Shown here piece after piece: positions 34,226 to 43,220 of a stretch of 64,000 bases of DNA. The stretch's first letter is position 1; each line of letters starts with the position of its first letter. The notes below the pieces were generated by a model. The model was not told the origin of the DNA. It made no database searches and was given only the letters and a program-made list of their open reading frames with translations. The position numbers were made by a program, and so were the translations under genes. Source of the DNA: Faeciplasma sp048393055 (GTDB taxonomy: Bacteria; Bacillota; Clostridia; Oscillospirales; Ruminococcaceae); the NCBI GenBank assembly GCA_048393055.1, contig DBFJJS010000001.1:11137-75136 (forward strand), given 5' to 3'.

Positions 34226-35119
34226 TTACCGGGTTTCCGACATAAGCCTGCAAAGCAAATCCGCAAATTCTTCTATGTAGTAATTCGACTGATCCTTTCG
34301 CCAGAACGCGCAGTAGTTGCGCATTATTTGCCTGCCCGACTGATATATCGGCAGCCGGCGGATTGAAGCACCCTCTTGGGGAAGCGTTCCCACGCTTTCG
34401 ACAGGAGGAAAGCCCCGGTTGCCTATGGCTAAAAGACGTCCCTCCTCCAAATTCTCCGCAAATATATAGCTTCCTCCGAATCCCAGGTTTTTTTGATAGT
34501 ATTCCTGTTCGGAATTTTGCTGTTCTTTCGAAGTTATCAAAATGCATGGCGTGCGCCTGAGTTCCTCAATTTCGACATATTCCTTTTTGCTTAATGGGTT
34601 GTTAGCCGATATTTCCGCATAGCAGCCGCACCGCGCAAGCTCGTAGTTTACGTATATATCTGAAAATGCACGGCGCTGGTCGTTTAAGACGATATCTACG
34701 CCTCCCAAGCGCAAAAGATCGTAAAGCTCCTCGTGAGTGCCGTTGACGATATTGATCATAACCTCCGGATACATTTTTGAAAACTGCGCAACCGCCTGAT
34801 ACAGCTCCATACCGCTGTAGCAGCGCAGATACCCGATGCGAAGCTGTAATTCGCTGTCTTTCCCGAGGCGTTTTGTTTCATGGATGAGTTCGTCCACCTG
34901 TTCCAAAACAGCTTTGCAGTGAGAGTAAAAGTATTGACCTGCCGGAGTAACGGTGAACCGTCGGTTTTCCCTGTGAATAAGCTCGACGCCAAGCTCTCTC
35001 TCCAGCGACTGAATCTGCTGAGATATAGCGGACTGGGAAATATAGCACTTCTCCGCAGCCTCGGTAAAGCTGTTGCAGTCTATGACCGCAGCAAGATATT
35101 TCATTTGTCTTAGCAGCAT
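34226..35119 (-). CDS. LysR-family transcriptional regulator
   Basis: This 297-residue regulator has an N-terminal HTH (FTEAAEKCYISQSAISQQIQ) followed by the dimerisation helix SLERELGVELIHRENR, and a periplasmic-binding-like effector domain. It is distinct from the LysR at 31287. It precedes the DUF362 and CMD genes on the same strand, separated by 265 bp, and lies downstream of an MBL-fold gene. Its target is most likely one of these neighbours. Confidence 0.92.
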   Translation of the reverse strand: MLLRQMKYLAAVIDCNSFTEAAEKCYISQSAISQQIQSLERELGVELIHRENRRFTVTPAGQYFYSHCKAVLEQVDELIHETKRLGKDSELQLRIGYLRCYSGMELYQAVAQFSKMYPEVMINIVNGTHEELYDLLRLGGVDIVLNDQRRAFSDIYVNYELARCGCYAEISANNPLSKKEYVEIEELRRTPCILITSKEQQNSEQEYYQKNLGFGGSYIFAENLEEGRLLAIGNRGFPPVESVGTLPQEGASIRRLPIYQSGRQIMRNYCAFWRKDQSNYYIEEFADLLCRLMSETR

Positions 35120-35237
35120 TTCTTACTCCTTTTTTAAACCACCGCAGTTTTTTGCGTTTATTATATAATTATATACAACAGTCCGCTATGTTTCAAGCCG
35201 GGTAGACCGCGAAATTATATGCTTTTGCCTAACATAT

Positions 35238-35266
35238 GTTCAGCAGAACATGTTTGTTCTGCCGAA
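35238..35266. repeat. Inverted repeat between LysR and MBL genes
   Basis: GTTC-a-GCAGAAC and GTTCTGC-c-GAAC form a 29-bp imperfect hairpin. No clear U-tract follows on the minus strand, so it is either a weak terminator of the MBL gene or a protein-binding site. Confidence 0.4.
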
Positions 35267-35275
35267 CGTATTCGT

Positions 35276-36040
35276 TCACAGATGAATTTGAAAATCGCTG
35301 AAATCAAATATTCCGCAGCCATGCTTAAGTTTGCCCTGCGAATTTAATTTTGAAAGGGCTTTTTCAATTCTTCCAACGATATCGCATGGGATGTCAAGCC
35401 GGTGATGCCCGGGCAGGACGCGGCTAATATTTAAATCGCGTATTTGTCTGACAGATTGCAAAAAAAGCTGAGGATCGGTAGTGGGGTAAAAAGCGTCGAG
35501 ACATCCGCTGTATACCAAATCTCCCGAGTACAGATATTTTCTTTCCGTCTCATAAAAGCAGCAGTGCCCGGGCGAATGCCCCGGCGTATGAATAACGCGA
35601 AGAATTCTTCCGCCGAGGTCGATGCAATCTCCGTCATGAAGTATTATTTGCGGCGCACCATGAAAAACCTGATAGCTGTCTATGCTGAAATCGGACGGGA
35701 ATTCGCACGGCTTAAGCATCAGGGTGTTTTTTACGGTCTGCACGGGCAGCGGAAATTTTTCGGACAACCATTTATTTTCCGCTTCATGAACCGCTATGGC
35801 GTCAAAATATTTGTGACCACCGATGTGATCCCAATGCGCGTGAGTAGTCAAAACCGTTACGGGGAGCGATGTCAGGCGGTCTACGGCTTTCTTAATATCT
35901 GAAACGCCGAGCCCGGTGTCTATCAACGCAGCTTTTTCGAAGCCGACCAGCAGATAACAGTGCGTTTCTTCCCAGTGCTTATATTCGCTGATTGAAAACG
36001 TATCTCTGTCAATCTCTTCTATTGTAAACCAGTTGTCCAT
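35276..36040 (-). CDS. MBL-fold metallohydrolase
   Basis: This 254-residue protein has the metallo-beta-lactamase fold with the full metal signature: THAHWDHIGG, HTPGHSPGH, YSGDLVYSG and LPGHHRL. The two-metal hydrolase set is therefore complete. It is most similar to glyoxalase-II-like thioester or lactone hydrolases, but the substrate cannot be named. A TG-extended -10 box (TGTTATAAT) lies at about 36077-36085 on the minus strand. Confidence 0.9.
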   Translation of the reverse strand: MDNWFTIEEIDRDTFSISEYKHWEETHCYLLVGFEKAALIDTGLGVSDIKKAVDRLTSLPVTVLTTHAHWDHIGGHKYFDAIAVHEAENKWLSEKFPLPVQTVKNTLMLKPCEFPSDFSIDSYQVFHGAPQIILHDGDCIDLGGRILRVIHTPGHSPGHCCFYETERKYLYSGDLVYSGCLDAFYPTTDPQLFLQSVRQIRDLNISRVLPGHHRLDIPCDIVGRIEKALSKLNSQGKLKHGCGIFDFSDFQIHL

Positions 36041-36214
36041 TCCATTTTTCCAGCCCTTAATTTGATTTCTTTTAAATTATAACACACATGTATCCGCTTT
36101 TCCACTAAAAATCCGGTGCGCGGCTGAAAGTATGTGATTGAGTCACGGTAAAGTTTTTAATATGGCGTATAATATAAGCATAGCCGAAACGGCAGAAGGG
36201 AGCGTTATTAAAAA

Positions 36215-37894
36215 ATGAAGGTTGTTATTGTTGGAGGAGTTGCGGGCGGAGCGTCCTGCGCTGCAAGGCTCAGAAGGCTGGACGAACAAGCTGATATTAC
36301 GATTTATGAGCGCAGCGGGTATATTTCATACGCTAACTGCGGTTTGCCGTATTACATCGGCGGGGTAATTACCGACAGGCGCGAGCTTACTCTTCAGACC
36401 CCCGGGAGCTTTTATAAAAGATTCAGAGTAAACGTCAGGGTAAGGCACGAGGTGACGGCGATAGACACTGAAAACAAGATGGTGAGAGTTAAAAACCTTG
36501 AAACCGGCGAGGAGTTGTCCGACAGCTATGACAAGCTGGTGCTTTCCACCGGTGCAAAAGCCGTAAAGCCTGATATTGCGGGAGCAGACGGCAAAAACGT
36601 ATTTACCCTCAGAACTGTTGAGGACACCTACAGGATTTACGATTATATCAAGACTGCGGGAGCAAAATCTGCGGTTGTCATAGGCGGCGGATTTGTCGGA
36701 ATAGAGCTTGCCGAAAATCTTCGACATGCGGGGCTTGAGGTGACGCTTACAGAGGCCGCGCCGCAGGCGCTGTCGATATTTGATAGCGACATGGCGGCGC
36801 AGATCCATGCGGCGCTGCGCTCAAACGGGATAAGGCTTATTCTTAAAAGCGGGGTTGAAAGCCTTGAGGGTGGAGTATGCAGGCTTTCAAACGGCATGGC
36901 AATATCCGCTGATGTAATGCTTCTTGCCATAGGAGTTACCCCAGACACTTCTCTTGCAAAGAGTGCCGGACTGGCGACGGGGATAAAAGGAAGCATTATT
37001 GTAAACGAAAGGATGGAGACCTCCTGCCCCGATATATACGCGGTGGGTGACGCCGTACAGGTAAGAAACTTTGTTACGGGTGAAAGCGCCCTGATATCGC
37101 TTGCAGGACCCGCAAACAAGCAGGGGAGGATCGCTGCGGACAACATAGCGGGTATTGAAAGCACATATAACGGTACGCAGGGGACGTCCGTAATTAAAAT
37201 CTTTGACATGACCGCCGCAGCGACCGGAATAAACGAGCGCACCGCAAAGGCTGCCGGCATCGAATACGAAAAGGCGATACTTTCTCCGATGTCTCACGCG
37301 GGCTACTATCCCGGCGGAAGGGTAATGACCATGAAGGTGCTGTTTGAGCGCTCGGGCGGGAAAATACTCGGCGCGCAGATAATAGGCAGCGATGGAGTGG
37401 ATAAGCGCATAGACGTTATCGCAACGGCTATGCGGACCGGAATGAAGCCTGCGCAGCTTGCAGAGCTGGAGCTTGCCTATGCACCGCCGTATTCGTCCGC
37501 TAAGGACCCGGTAAACATGGCGGGATTTATAATAGACAATGTTATAAGCGGCAGGGTAAAGCAGTTTTACTATGAGGACGTCGCCTCGCTCAGAACAGAC
37601 GGCAGCGTATTTTTGCTCGATTCAAGAACGCCGGCGGAATATGCCGCAGGTCACGTCGATGGTTTTGTGAACATACCTGTAGACGAGCTGCGCGACAGGA
37701 TATTAGAAGTGCCAAAGGAAAAGCCGGTGTATGTCATGTGTCAGAGCGGTTTAAGAAGCTATATCGCTACGCAGATTTTGCGCGGGCTTGGCTATGACGC
37801 CTATAACTTTGCCGGCGGATATAGATTTTACTCAATTGTAGCGTCAGATAAAATTGCGTCTGAGCAAAGTTACCCCTGCGGCATGGACCGCTGA
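36215..37894 (+). CDS. CoA-disulfide reductase-like flavoprotein fused to a rhodanese domain
   Basis: This 559-residue protein is a pyridine nucleotide-disulfide oxidoreductase of the CoADR-RHD type. The FAD motif is VVIVGGVAGGASCAARLRR near the start, SYANCGLPYYIGG holds the redox Cys42, VVIGGGFVGIELAENLR binds NAD(P)H and DIYAVGDAVQ completes the flavin site. A rhodanese domain (about 460-545) carries Cys509 in MCQSGLRS. Related enzymes reduce CoA disulfides, persulfides or polysulfide. A GGGAG ribosome-binding site is present. A lone ApbE gene follows 86 nt later with its own promoter. Confidence 0.93.
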   Translation: MKVVIVGGVAGGASCAARLRRLDEQADITIYERSGYISYANCGLPYYIGGVITDRRELTLQTPGSFYKRFRVNVRVRHEVTAIDTENKMVRVKNLETGEELSDSYDKLVLSTGAKAVKPDIAGADGKNVFTLRTVEDTYRIYDYIKTAGAKSAVVIGGGFVGIELAENLRHAGLEVTLTEAAPQALSIFDSDMAAQIHAALRSNGIRLILKSGVESLEGGVCRLSNGMAISADVMLLAIGVTPDTSLAKSAGLATGIKGSIIVNERMETSCPDIYAVGDAVQVRNFVTGESALISLAGPANKQGRIAADNIAGIESTYNGTQGTSVIKIFDMTAAATGINERTAKAAGIEYEKAILSPMSHAGYYPGGRVMTMKVLFERSGGKILGAQIIGSDGVDKRIDVIATAMRTGMKPAQLAELELAYAPPYSSAKDPVNMAGFIIDNVISGRVKQFYYEDVASLRTDGSVFLLDSRTPAEYAAGHVDGFVNIPVDELRDRILEVPKEKPVYVMCQSGLRSYIATQILRGLGYDAYNFAGGYRFYSIVASDKIASEQSYPCGMDR

Positions 37895-37922
37895 GATTTC
37901 AGCGTGCGTTTGCGGACTTATC

Positions 37923-37952
37923 TTGACATACCGGCGCTTTGTCGATTATAAT
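37923..37952 (+). promoter_or_regulatory. Promoter of apbE
   Basis: TTGACA (37923) and TATAAT (37947) are perfect hexamers with an 18-bp spacer. Confidence 0.8.
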
Positions 37953-37980
37953 TAACCGGCAAAGCAGAAGGTGAAAGAGA

Positions 37981-39030
37981 GTGTATCAGATGGTAAGGCG
38001 CATTTTGGGAGCGGCGGCAATAGCGCTTGCGATTGTTTTTGCAGCGGGGTGCTCCGGCTCTCCCACCAGAAGGGAAAAGACGTATCTTGAATTTTTCGAT
38101 ACCGTTTCTCTGATAACTGGCTACGAGGAAGACGAAGACAAATTTAACGAGGTCACAAAGGATGTCTATGATATTCTTTACGACTATCACCGTCTTGCCG
38201 ATATTTACAACAGCTATGAAGGGATAAACAATCTTTACACCGTAAACGAAAACGCCGGGGTGTCGCCCGTGACGGTGGACAGCCGGCTGATAGACATGCT
38301 TCTATACGCCAAGAAGCTTTACTCGCTCACCGGCGGAATGTTCGACGTCACCATGGGAGGCGTTTATTCCATATGGCACGATTACAGGTCGGATGCTGCT
38401 TCTGATCCGGACGGCGCGCAGGTCCCCGATATGGATAAGCTTTCAGCTGCCGCGCTTCACTCCGGATGGGACAATATCGTCATAGACGAAAACGCTCAAA
38501 GCGTATACATTTCAGACCCGCAGGCGTCTTTGGATTTGGGCGGAATAGCAAAGGGCTATGCAGTGGAGCAGGCTGCAAGCTATTTGAGGGAGCAGGGGCT
38601 TTCGGGATACGCGCTTAATATCGGCGGAAACATAAGCATAGTAGGAGCAAGGGGAGACGGCAGCGACTGGACCGTTGGCATACAAAGCCCCGAAGCCGAA
38701 GACGGCGAGCCGTATGTGTGCCGGGTGAAGGTAAAGGACATATCGCTTGTGACGAGCGGGGATTATCAGAGATACTATTTTGCAGACGGGGTGCGATACC
38801 ATCACATAATAAATCCCAAAACCCTCATGCCGGAAAACAATTTTCGCGCGGTGACGGTGATGTGCCGTGACAGCGCGCTTGGCGACTGCCTGTCAACGGC
38901 GCTTTTTAACATGAGTCTTGAAGAGGGCAGGGAGCTTTTAGATTCCCTTGAAGGGGTACAGGCCATGTGGGTAATGCCGGACGGAAGCACTCAAATGACG
39001 GACGGCTTTGAAAGCGTTATTGCAGAATAA
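37981..39030 (+). CDS. apbE: FAD:protein FMN transferase (lipoprotein)
   Basis: This 349-residue ApbE attaches FMN to threonine residues of redox proteins outside the membrane. An N-terminal lipoprotein signal ends in FAAGC with Cys24 as the lipidation site. The family core is seen in SLTGGMFDVTMGG, DLGGIAKGYAVEQA, NIGGNISIVG and the metal site HHIINPKT. Its targets are very likely RnfG and RnfD, encoded 5 kb downstream with flavinylation motifs. The start is GTG 37981 after AAGGTGAAA; ATG 37990 is an alternative. Confidence 0.95.
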   Translation: MYQMVRRILGAAAIALAIVFAAGCSGSPTRREKTYLEFFDTVSLITGYEEDEDKFNEVTKDVYDILYDYHRLADIYNSYEGINNLYTVNENAGVSPVTVDSRLIDMLLYAKKLYSLTGGMFDVTMGGVYSIWHDYRSDAASDPDGAQVPDMDKLSAAALHSGWDNIVIDENAQSVYISDPQASLDLGGIAKGYAVEQAASYLREQGLSGYALNIGGNISIVGARGDGSDWTVGIQSPEAEDGEPYVCRVKVKDISLVTSGDYQRYYFADGVRYHHIINPKTLMPENNFRAVTVMCRDSALGDCLSTALFNMSLEEGRELLDSLEGVQAMWVMPDGSTQMTDGFESVIAE

Positions 39031-39132
39031 AAAACGTCTGAAGACGACTTTGGCTTTTGCAAAACGTCTGGCTTTGAATTTATCCGCCGCAATCCGCGTT
39101 CGCACTTAAGGACCGGTATTAAATCATAGCGT

Positions 39133-39175
39133 AAAATCCCTCACTGCCGTTGTGGCGGTGAGGGATTTTATTCTT
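39133..39175. terminator. Convergent terminator between apbE and the Crp gene
   Basis: AAAATCCCTCAC pairs with GTGAGGGATTTT, flanked by T-rich sequence. It overlaps the end of the Crp-type gene. Confidence 0.82.
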
Positions 39176-39834
39176 TATAACAGCACAAACTGATTCCTGT
39201 TGAATTCTATCAGCCCTTCGTTTCTCATTTTACAAAGCTCGTTCGACATTGCGCTTCTGTCCACCGACAGATAATCCGCAAGCTGCTGGCGGTTAAACGG
39301 AATATAAAAGCGGCTGCTGCTTTGACGCTTTGCTTCGTCGGATAGATATGCGATAAGCTTTTCGCGAGTCGTGCGCCTTGACATATAGCCTATCTTCTTC
39401 ACTAAGTTCCTGTTTCTTTCCGAAATAGCGTAGAAGAGATTCTGTACCACGATGGTGTGAAATCTGCATGCGGAAGAACAAACCGTAAGTATCTTTTTTA
39501 CGTCAATGAACACCACCTCGCTGTCCTCCACCGCCACTACGTCGCTCATAACTGCCCCGCTTTCCGGGGCGGCGTACGCCTCGCCGAACATTTCGCTAGG
39601 AGATACAATGCTTATGATGCTTCGATTGCCCCAGTAATCGTCCTGCTGAATGTGCAGCTTGCCGTTTATCAATATCAGAATATTGTCTAGCCTCTGCCCT
39701 TGGCTTAGCACAAACTCACACTTTTTGAAGCTGTAGCACCTCGCCTGTAAGCAGGAAAGCATTGCTTCTATTTCATTTTCTTTAACTCCCGAAAACAGGA
39801 CGGTTTTTTTCAGCACAGGAATATAATCTTTCAT
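39175..39834 (-). CDS. Crp/Fnr-family transcriptional regulator
   Basis: This 219-residue regulator has an N-terminal cyclic-nucleotide-binding-like beta roll (residues 10-120), a long dimer helix and a C-terminal winged HTH (NRQQLADYLSVDRSAMSNEL). It lacks the N-terminal Fnr cysteine cluster, but scattered cysteines (CLQARC, CSSAC) are present. The relatives of this type in Clostridia often respond to redox or nitrosative stress. It diverges from a ferredoxin-like gene. A palindrome downstream of its -10 box suggests autorepression. Confidence 0.9.
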   Translation of the reverse strand: MKDYIPVLKKTVLFSGVKENEIEAMLSCLQARCYSFKKCEFVLSQGQRLDNILILINGKLHIQQDDYWGNRSIISIVSPSEMFGEAYAAPESGAVMSDVVAVEDSEVVFIDVKKILTVCSSACRFHTIVVQNLFYAISERNRNLVKKIGYMSRRTTREKLIAYLSDEAKRQSSSRFYIPFNRQQLADYLSVDRSAMSNELCKMRNEGLIEFNRNQFVLL

Positions 39835-39849
39835 AAAAACCTCATTTAT

Positions 39850-39863
39850 GTTGTAAATACAAC
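39850..39863. promoter_or_regulatory. Palindrome upstream of the Crp-type gene
   Basis: GTTGTA-aa-TACAAC has perfect 6-bp arms. It lies 16 bp upstream of the start codon, downstream of the -10 box, which suits autorepression by this Crp-type protein. It differs from the E. coli Crp and Fnr half-sites. Confidence 0.55.
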
Positions 39864-39878
39864 GGACATCTACTCAAA

Positions 39879-39907
39879 AGTATATTATAATCGATGCAGA
39901 AAGTCAA
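39879..39907 (-). promoter_or_regulatory. Promoter of the Crp-type gene
   Basis: On the minus strand TTGACT (39907-39902) and TATACT (39884-39879) with 17 bp between. A further TATAAT overlaps the spacer. Confidence 0.65.
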
Positions 39908-40079
39908 GATGATTTAATGTAAAAAAATAAAGCCTTAAATCATCGGACGGGAAAATACATATATCTCATATGACGAACATTTTCGCTGCCGGAAACGCTT
40001 CAAAACGGTAAAACGTAGCTTGTTTGTCCTGCACCGAAATGATAAATATTTTCAAAATTGAAGCTTAGGAGAGATAAAA

Positions 40080-40766
40080 ATGGTGAGAAAAATCATAAAA
40101 ATTGACGAAGAAAAATGCAACGGCTGCGGTCTTTGCGCCAACGCCTGCCACGAGGGCGCAATAGAAATGATAGACGGCAAGGCAAGGCTTACGCGTGAGG
40201 ATTACTGCGACGGGCTTGGAGACTGCCTACCGGCCTGCCCCGCCGGCGCAATCAGCTTTGAGGAGAGGGAAGCCCCCGCCTATAACCGGGCGGCGGTCCT
40301 TGCGGCAAGGGAGCAAAAAGCGCCTATTCCGTGCGGATGTCCCGGCACAAACGTAAAAGAAATTCATCGTCAGGTCTCGCAGGCGAGTACATGCCTGGTT
40401 GAAAGCCAGCTTTGCCAGTGGCCGGTACAGATAAAGCTGGTTCCGGTGAACGCCCCTTACTTTGAAAATGCAAATCTTCTTGTCGCAGCGGACTGCACCG
40501 CCTATGCATACGGCAGCTTCCACAACGATTTCATCAGAAGCCGCATAACCCTTATCGGCTGTCCAAAACTGGATAATGTCGATTACACCGAAAAGCTGAC
40601 GCAGATTATTGCAGGCAATAATATTAAAAGCGTCACTGTTGTGAGAATGGAAGTGCCCTGCTGCGGAGGAATTGAAAACGCTGTCAAAAACGCTCTGAAG
40701 GCAAGCGGAAAGTTTATCCCCTGGAACGTAGTGACGATTTCAACAGACGGAAAGATTCTTGATTGA
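40080..40766 (+). CDS. Ferredoxin-like protein with two 4Fe-4S clusters
   Basis: This 228-residue protein has an N-terminal ferredoxin domain with clusters CNGCGLCANACHEGAI and CDGLGDCLPACPAGAI (the second has an unusual spacing, CDGLGDC). A further 160 residues contain more cysteines (PIPCGCPG, SQLCQWP, AADCTAYAY, IGCPKLD, VPCCGG) and look like a separate fold. Proteins of this type in Clostridia occur next to Crp/Fnr-like regulators, often with hybrid cluster protein; the function is not known. GGAGAG precedes the ATG. It diverges from the Crp gene. Confidence 0.88.
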   Translation: MVRKIIKIDEEKCNGCGLCANACHEGAIEMIDGKARLTREDYCDGLGDCLPACPAGAISFEEREAPAYNRAAVLAAREQKAPIPCGCPGTNVKEIHRQVSQASTCLVESQLCQWPVQIKLVPVNAPYFENANLLVAADCTAYAYGSFHNDFIRSRITLIGCPKLDNVDYTEKLTQIIAGNNIKSVTVVRMEVPCCGGIENAVKNALKASGKFIPWNVVTISTDGKILD

Positions 40767-40800
40767 GCAAAGGCACAGCGCGGCTCGCGGTATAATAAAA

Positions 40801-40851
40801 AACAAGATGGCGCAGTCCCCGTCATAAGAGCTGCGTCATCTTGTTATTTTT
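40801..40851. terminator. Bidirectional terminator between the ferredoxin-like gene and the rnf operon
   Basis: AACAAGATG-CGCAG (40801-40815) pairs with CTGCG-CATCTTGTT (40831-40845). T-runs follow on both strands, including TTTTTT on the minus strand. Confidence 0.92.
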
Positions 40852-40886
40852 ACTGTCTTATTGGCTCAAGGCGCTGTGCCAAAGGT

Positions 40887-41387
40887 CTATATTACCGATT
40901 TAGGGATTCTTTTAACCAAAAGCGCGCCCAAAATTCCGATAATTACTCCGAAGAATGTCCCCGAAACCACGAGAACGGGAAGATAGTACGTTATTTGCGA
41001 GGTTTCCATCACAATAGCCGCGACAAGTATTTGACCGGCGTTGTGCATTACCCCTCCGGCTACGCTTACGCCTATCGCGGTAAATTTGCCGGTCCGCACA
41101 AGAAGTATCATGACAAAAAGGCTGAGCGCCGCGCCTGCAAGGCTGTACGCAAATGTCATGAAATTGCCGAAAAGAATTGCCGACAGTATAAGCCTTACCG
41201 AGGATATGAGTATAGCCGCTTTTGCTCCGAGGCTGTAGAGGGCAAACACTATTACAAGGTTTGCAAGACCGATTTTTACGCCCGGGACTGATACGCTGAG
41301 CGGAATCATGCTTTCGATATATGATAATATCATGGCAAGTGCGGACAAAACCGCCAGGGAAGTAATTGCCCTTGCGTTTAGCTTCAC
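40887..41387 (-). CDS. Gx transporter family membrane protein
   Basis: This 166-residue protein has five to six transmembrane helices and an ECF S-component-like architecture (heptaprenyl diphosphate synthase component I / Gx transporter family). GVKIGLANLVIVFALYSLG and ILFGNFMTFAYSLAG are family-typical. It is the last gene of the Rnf operon, after the NusG-domain-II protein. The same pairing is usual in Clostridia with rnf and apbE, and a flavin-related or membrane-redox role has been inferred rather than shown. Confidence 0.85.
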   Translation of the reverse strand: MKLNARAITSLAVLSALAMILSYIESMIPLSVSVPGVKIGLANLVIVFALYSLGAKAAILISSVRLILSAILFGNFMTFAYSLAGAALSLFVMILLVRTGKFTAIGVSVAGGVMHNAGQILVAAIVMETSQITYYLPVLVVSGTFFGVIIGILGALLVKRIPKSVI

Positions 41388-41400
41388 GGGAAAACCTCCG

Positions 41401-41781
41401 TCACAATATCAGGTCGGGCTCTTCGTTCCCGTCTGATTCTATTCTTATTACAAGCCTGTTCGGCAGGCAGACGATAGTTTCGCCGTTGTAGCGCGCCGCT
41501 CTCTGATTGACGCACAGCCCGTCGGGGCAGCTTGCATAGACTATGTCCGCGCGCCCGCCGCTTATAACAAGCCTGTTCAAGCCCCCGTCCGGAGACTCGA
41601 TTTCAACCGATATATCTTCGCCGAGCGGATAGCGCGCGATTTCGACGCCGTCCTGTATGACGACGGCAAAGCCTCCCTGCGTCCTGCCGAAGTATATCGC
41701 CAGGGCGGAAATAAGCGCCGCTGAAAGCATGGCAAATATAAGCAAAAGGTCGTTTTTCATATTTTTCAGACAGACCTTCAT
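41401..41781 (-). CDS. NusG-domain-II-containing protein
   Basis: This 126-residue membrane-anchored protein has one transmembrane helix (residues 8-28) followed by an extracytoplasmic NusG domain II (GFAVVIQDGVEIARYPL ... IVYASCPDGLCVNQ). Its ATG overlaps the rnfB stop as ATGA, so I reject the longer frame reaching 42000. ASCPDGLC is the conserved two-cysteine signature. The family accompanies rnf operons and ApbE, and is thought to take part in flavin-linked electron transfer at the membrane, but this is not established. Confidence 0.9.
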   Translation of the reverse strand: MKVCLKNMKNDLLLIFAMLSAALISALAIYFGRTQGGFAVVIQDGVEIARYPLGEDISVEIESPDGGLNRLVISGGRADIVYASCPDGLCVNQRAARYNGETIVCLPNRLVIRIESDGNEEPDLIL

Positions 41782-42605
41782 ATCGCCTGTTCCCCGACGG
41801 GCATAAGCCGCTTTATGGCGTGAGTTGGGCAGACCTCCGAGCACACTGCGCAGCCTGTGCAAAGCAAGTAGTCGATATGCGCGAGATTTTCGCTTACTGT
41901 AACAGCCCCCGAAGGACAGCTTTTTTCGCACTTTTTGCAGCCTATGCACGCGCTGAGGCAGTTTTTGCGGGCGGCCGCGCCGGCATCGAGGCTGCTGCAT
42001 TTTACCGCGACAGCGGCGTTATGCGAAATAACCGATATTATGCCCTTTGGGCAGGTCTTTGCGCAAAGCCCGCAGCCTATGCACTGCGACTGATTTATTC
42101 TTGCAATGCCGTCCTGAATACATATTGCGCCGGTGGGGCAGACCTTTTGGCAGTCGCCGTAGCCCAGGCAGCCGTAGGAGCACAAGCCGTCTCCGCCGTA
42201 GAACATTTTTGCTGCCGCGCAGGTTTTTATCCCTGTGTAGTTCTGTTTTTTCTGAGTGCTTTGGCATCCGCCGTTGCAGCATACCTCCGCGACCTTTTTT
42301 TCTACCTCTTCAAACTTTACTCCCAAAGCCTCTGATATTTTCTTTGAAACCGATCCGCCGCCGGGAACGCACAGGTTTGTCTTTGTGCCGGGCTTGTGTA
42401 CAAGAGCATCGGCGTAGCCGTCGCAGCCGGTAAAGCCGCACGCTCCGCAGTTTGCTCCCGGCAGGCATTGCCTTACCTTAGCGACTCTTTCATCCTCCTT
42501 GACCGCCATTACCTTTGACGCAATGACGAGAAGGAGCGCGCAGATAAGCCCTACTCCGCCGATAAAAATAACAGCCGTCAGAACTGAGGATACAAAATCG
42601 TTCAT
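41778..42605 (-). CDS. rnfB: Rnf complex subunit B
   Basis: This 275-residue iron-sulfur protein of the Rnf complex has an N-terminal membrane helix (residues 8-30) and then the 4Fe-4S domain CLPGANCGACGFTGCDGYAD. Ferredoxin-type cluster motifs follow: CSYGCLGYGDCQKVCP, CIGCGLCAKTCP, CIGCKKCEKSCP and CTGCAVCSEVCP. It takes electrons from ferredoxin. The C-terminal end overlaps the NusG-II gene by 4 bases and it lies 16 nt after rnfA. Confidence 0.96.
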   Translation of the reverse strand: MNDFVSSVLTAVIFIGGVGLICALLLVIASKVMAVKEDERVAKVRQCLPGANCGACGFTGCDGYADALVHKPGTKTNLCVPGGGSVSKKISEALGVKFEEVEKKVAEVCCNGGCQSTQKKQNYTGIKTCAAAKMFYGGDGLCSYGCLGYGDCQKVCPTGAICIQDGIARINQSQCIGCGLCAKTCPKGIISVISHNAAVAVKCSSLDAGAAARKNCLSACIGCKKCEKSCPSGAVTVSENLAHIDYLLCTGCAVCSEVCPTHAIKRLMPVGEQAI

Positions 42606-42621
42606 AATTTACGCCCCCTTT

Positions 42622-43215
42622 TTAAGCAAAAAGGTTGTCGATGATCCCGCTGAAGCCGAAGAACGCCATAGAGACTATCGACGCCGCAAGAAGCGTTATT
42701 GGTATTCCCTTAAACGATTCCGGTATAGTGGAAACGTTATCTACCTTTGAGCGCACGCCCGAAAACAGCACCATCGCAAGAAGGAAGCCGAGTCCGCAGC
42801 CGAGAGAGCTTACCATCGACTCGACGAAGTTATAGCCGTCGCTTATGTTGTTTATTGTTACTCCGAGCACGGCGCAGTTTGTCGTTATGAGTGGAAGATA
42901 TACGCCCAAGGCCTTGTGCAGCGGCTGCATATATTTTTTCAGCACTATTTCTACAAACTGTACCAGCGCGGCTATGACAAGTATAAAGACTATAGTCTGC
43001 AAATACTGCATGTCGAACCTGTCGAGAATATATGTTTGTATAGGCCATGTCACGGCGGTTGCTACAAGCATTACAAACGTGACCGCGATCCCCATTCCGG
43101 TCGCCTGGTCCAGCTTTTTGGACACGCCGAGAAACGGGCATATGCCGAGGAACTTCTGCAATACGTAGTTGTTTACAAATACGCTGCCCAAAAGTATAAT
43201 CAAAAGGCTTTTCAT
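42622..43215 (-). CDS. rnfA: Rnf complex subunit A
   Basis: This 197-residue membrane protein with six helices is RnfA. LLGSVFVNNYVLQKFLGICPFLGVSKKL near the start includes the conserved Cys for the intramembrane Fe-S cluster, and TNCAVLGVTIN is the second half of that site. With RnfE it forms the pseudo-symmetric membrane core. It lies 5 nt after rnfE. Confidence 0.96.
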   Translation of the reverse strand: MKSLLIILLGSVFVNNYVLQKFLGICPFLGVSKKLDQATGMGIAVTFVMLVATAVTWPIQTYILDRFDMQYLQTIVFILVIAALVQFVEIVLKKYMQPLHKALGVYLPLITTNCAVLGVTINNISDGYNFVESMVSSLGCGLGFLLAMVLFSGVRSKVDNVSTIPESFKGIPITLLAASIVSMAFFGFSGIIDNLFA

Positions 43216-43220
43216 AGGAG

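Noticed and set aside
41782..42000. Longer start of the NusG-II protein at 42000
   Set aside because: This part is out-of-frame rnfB sequence; an ATGA overlap supports 41781.
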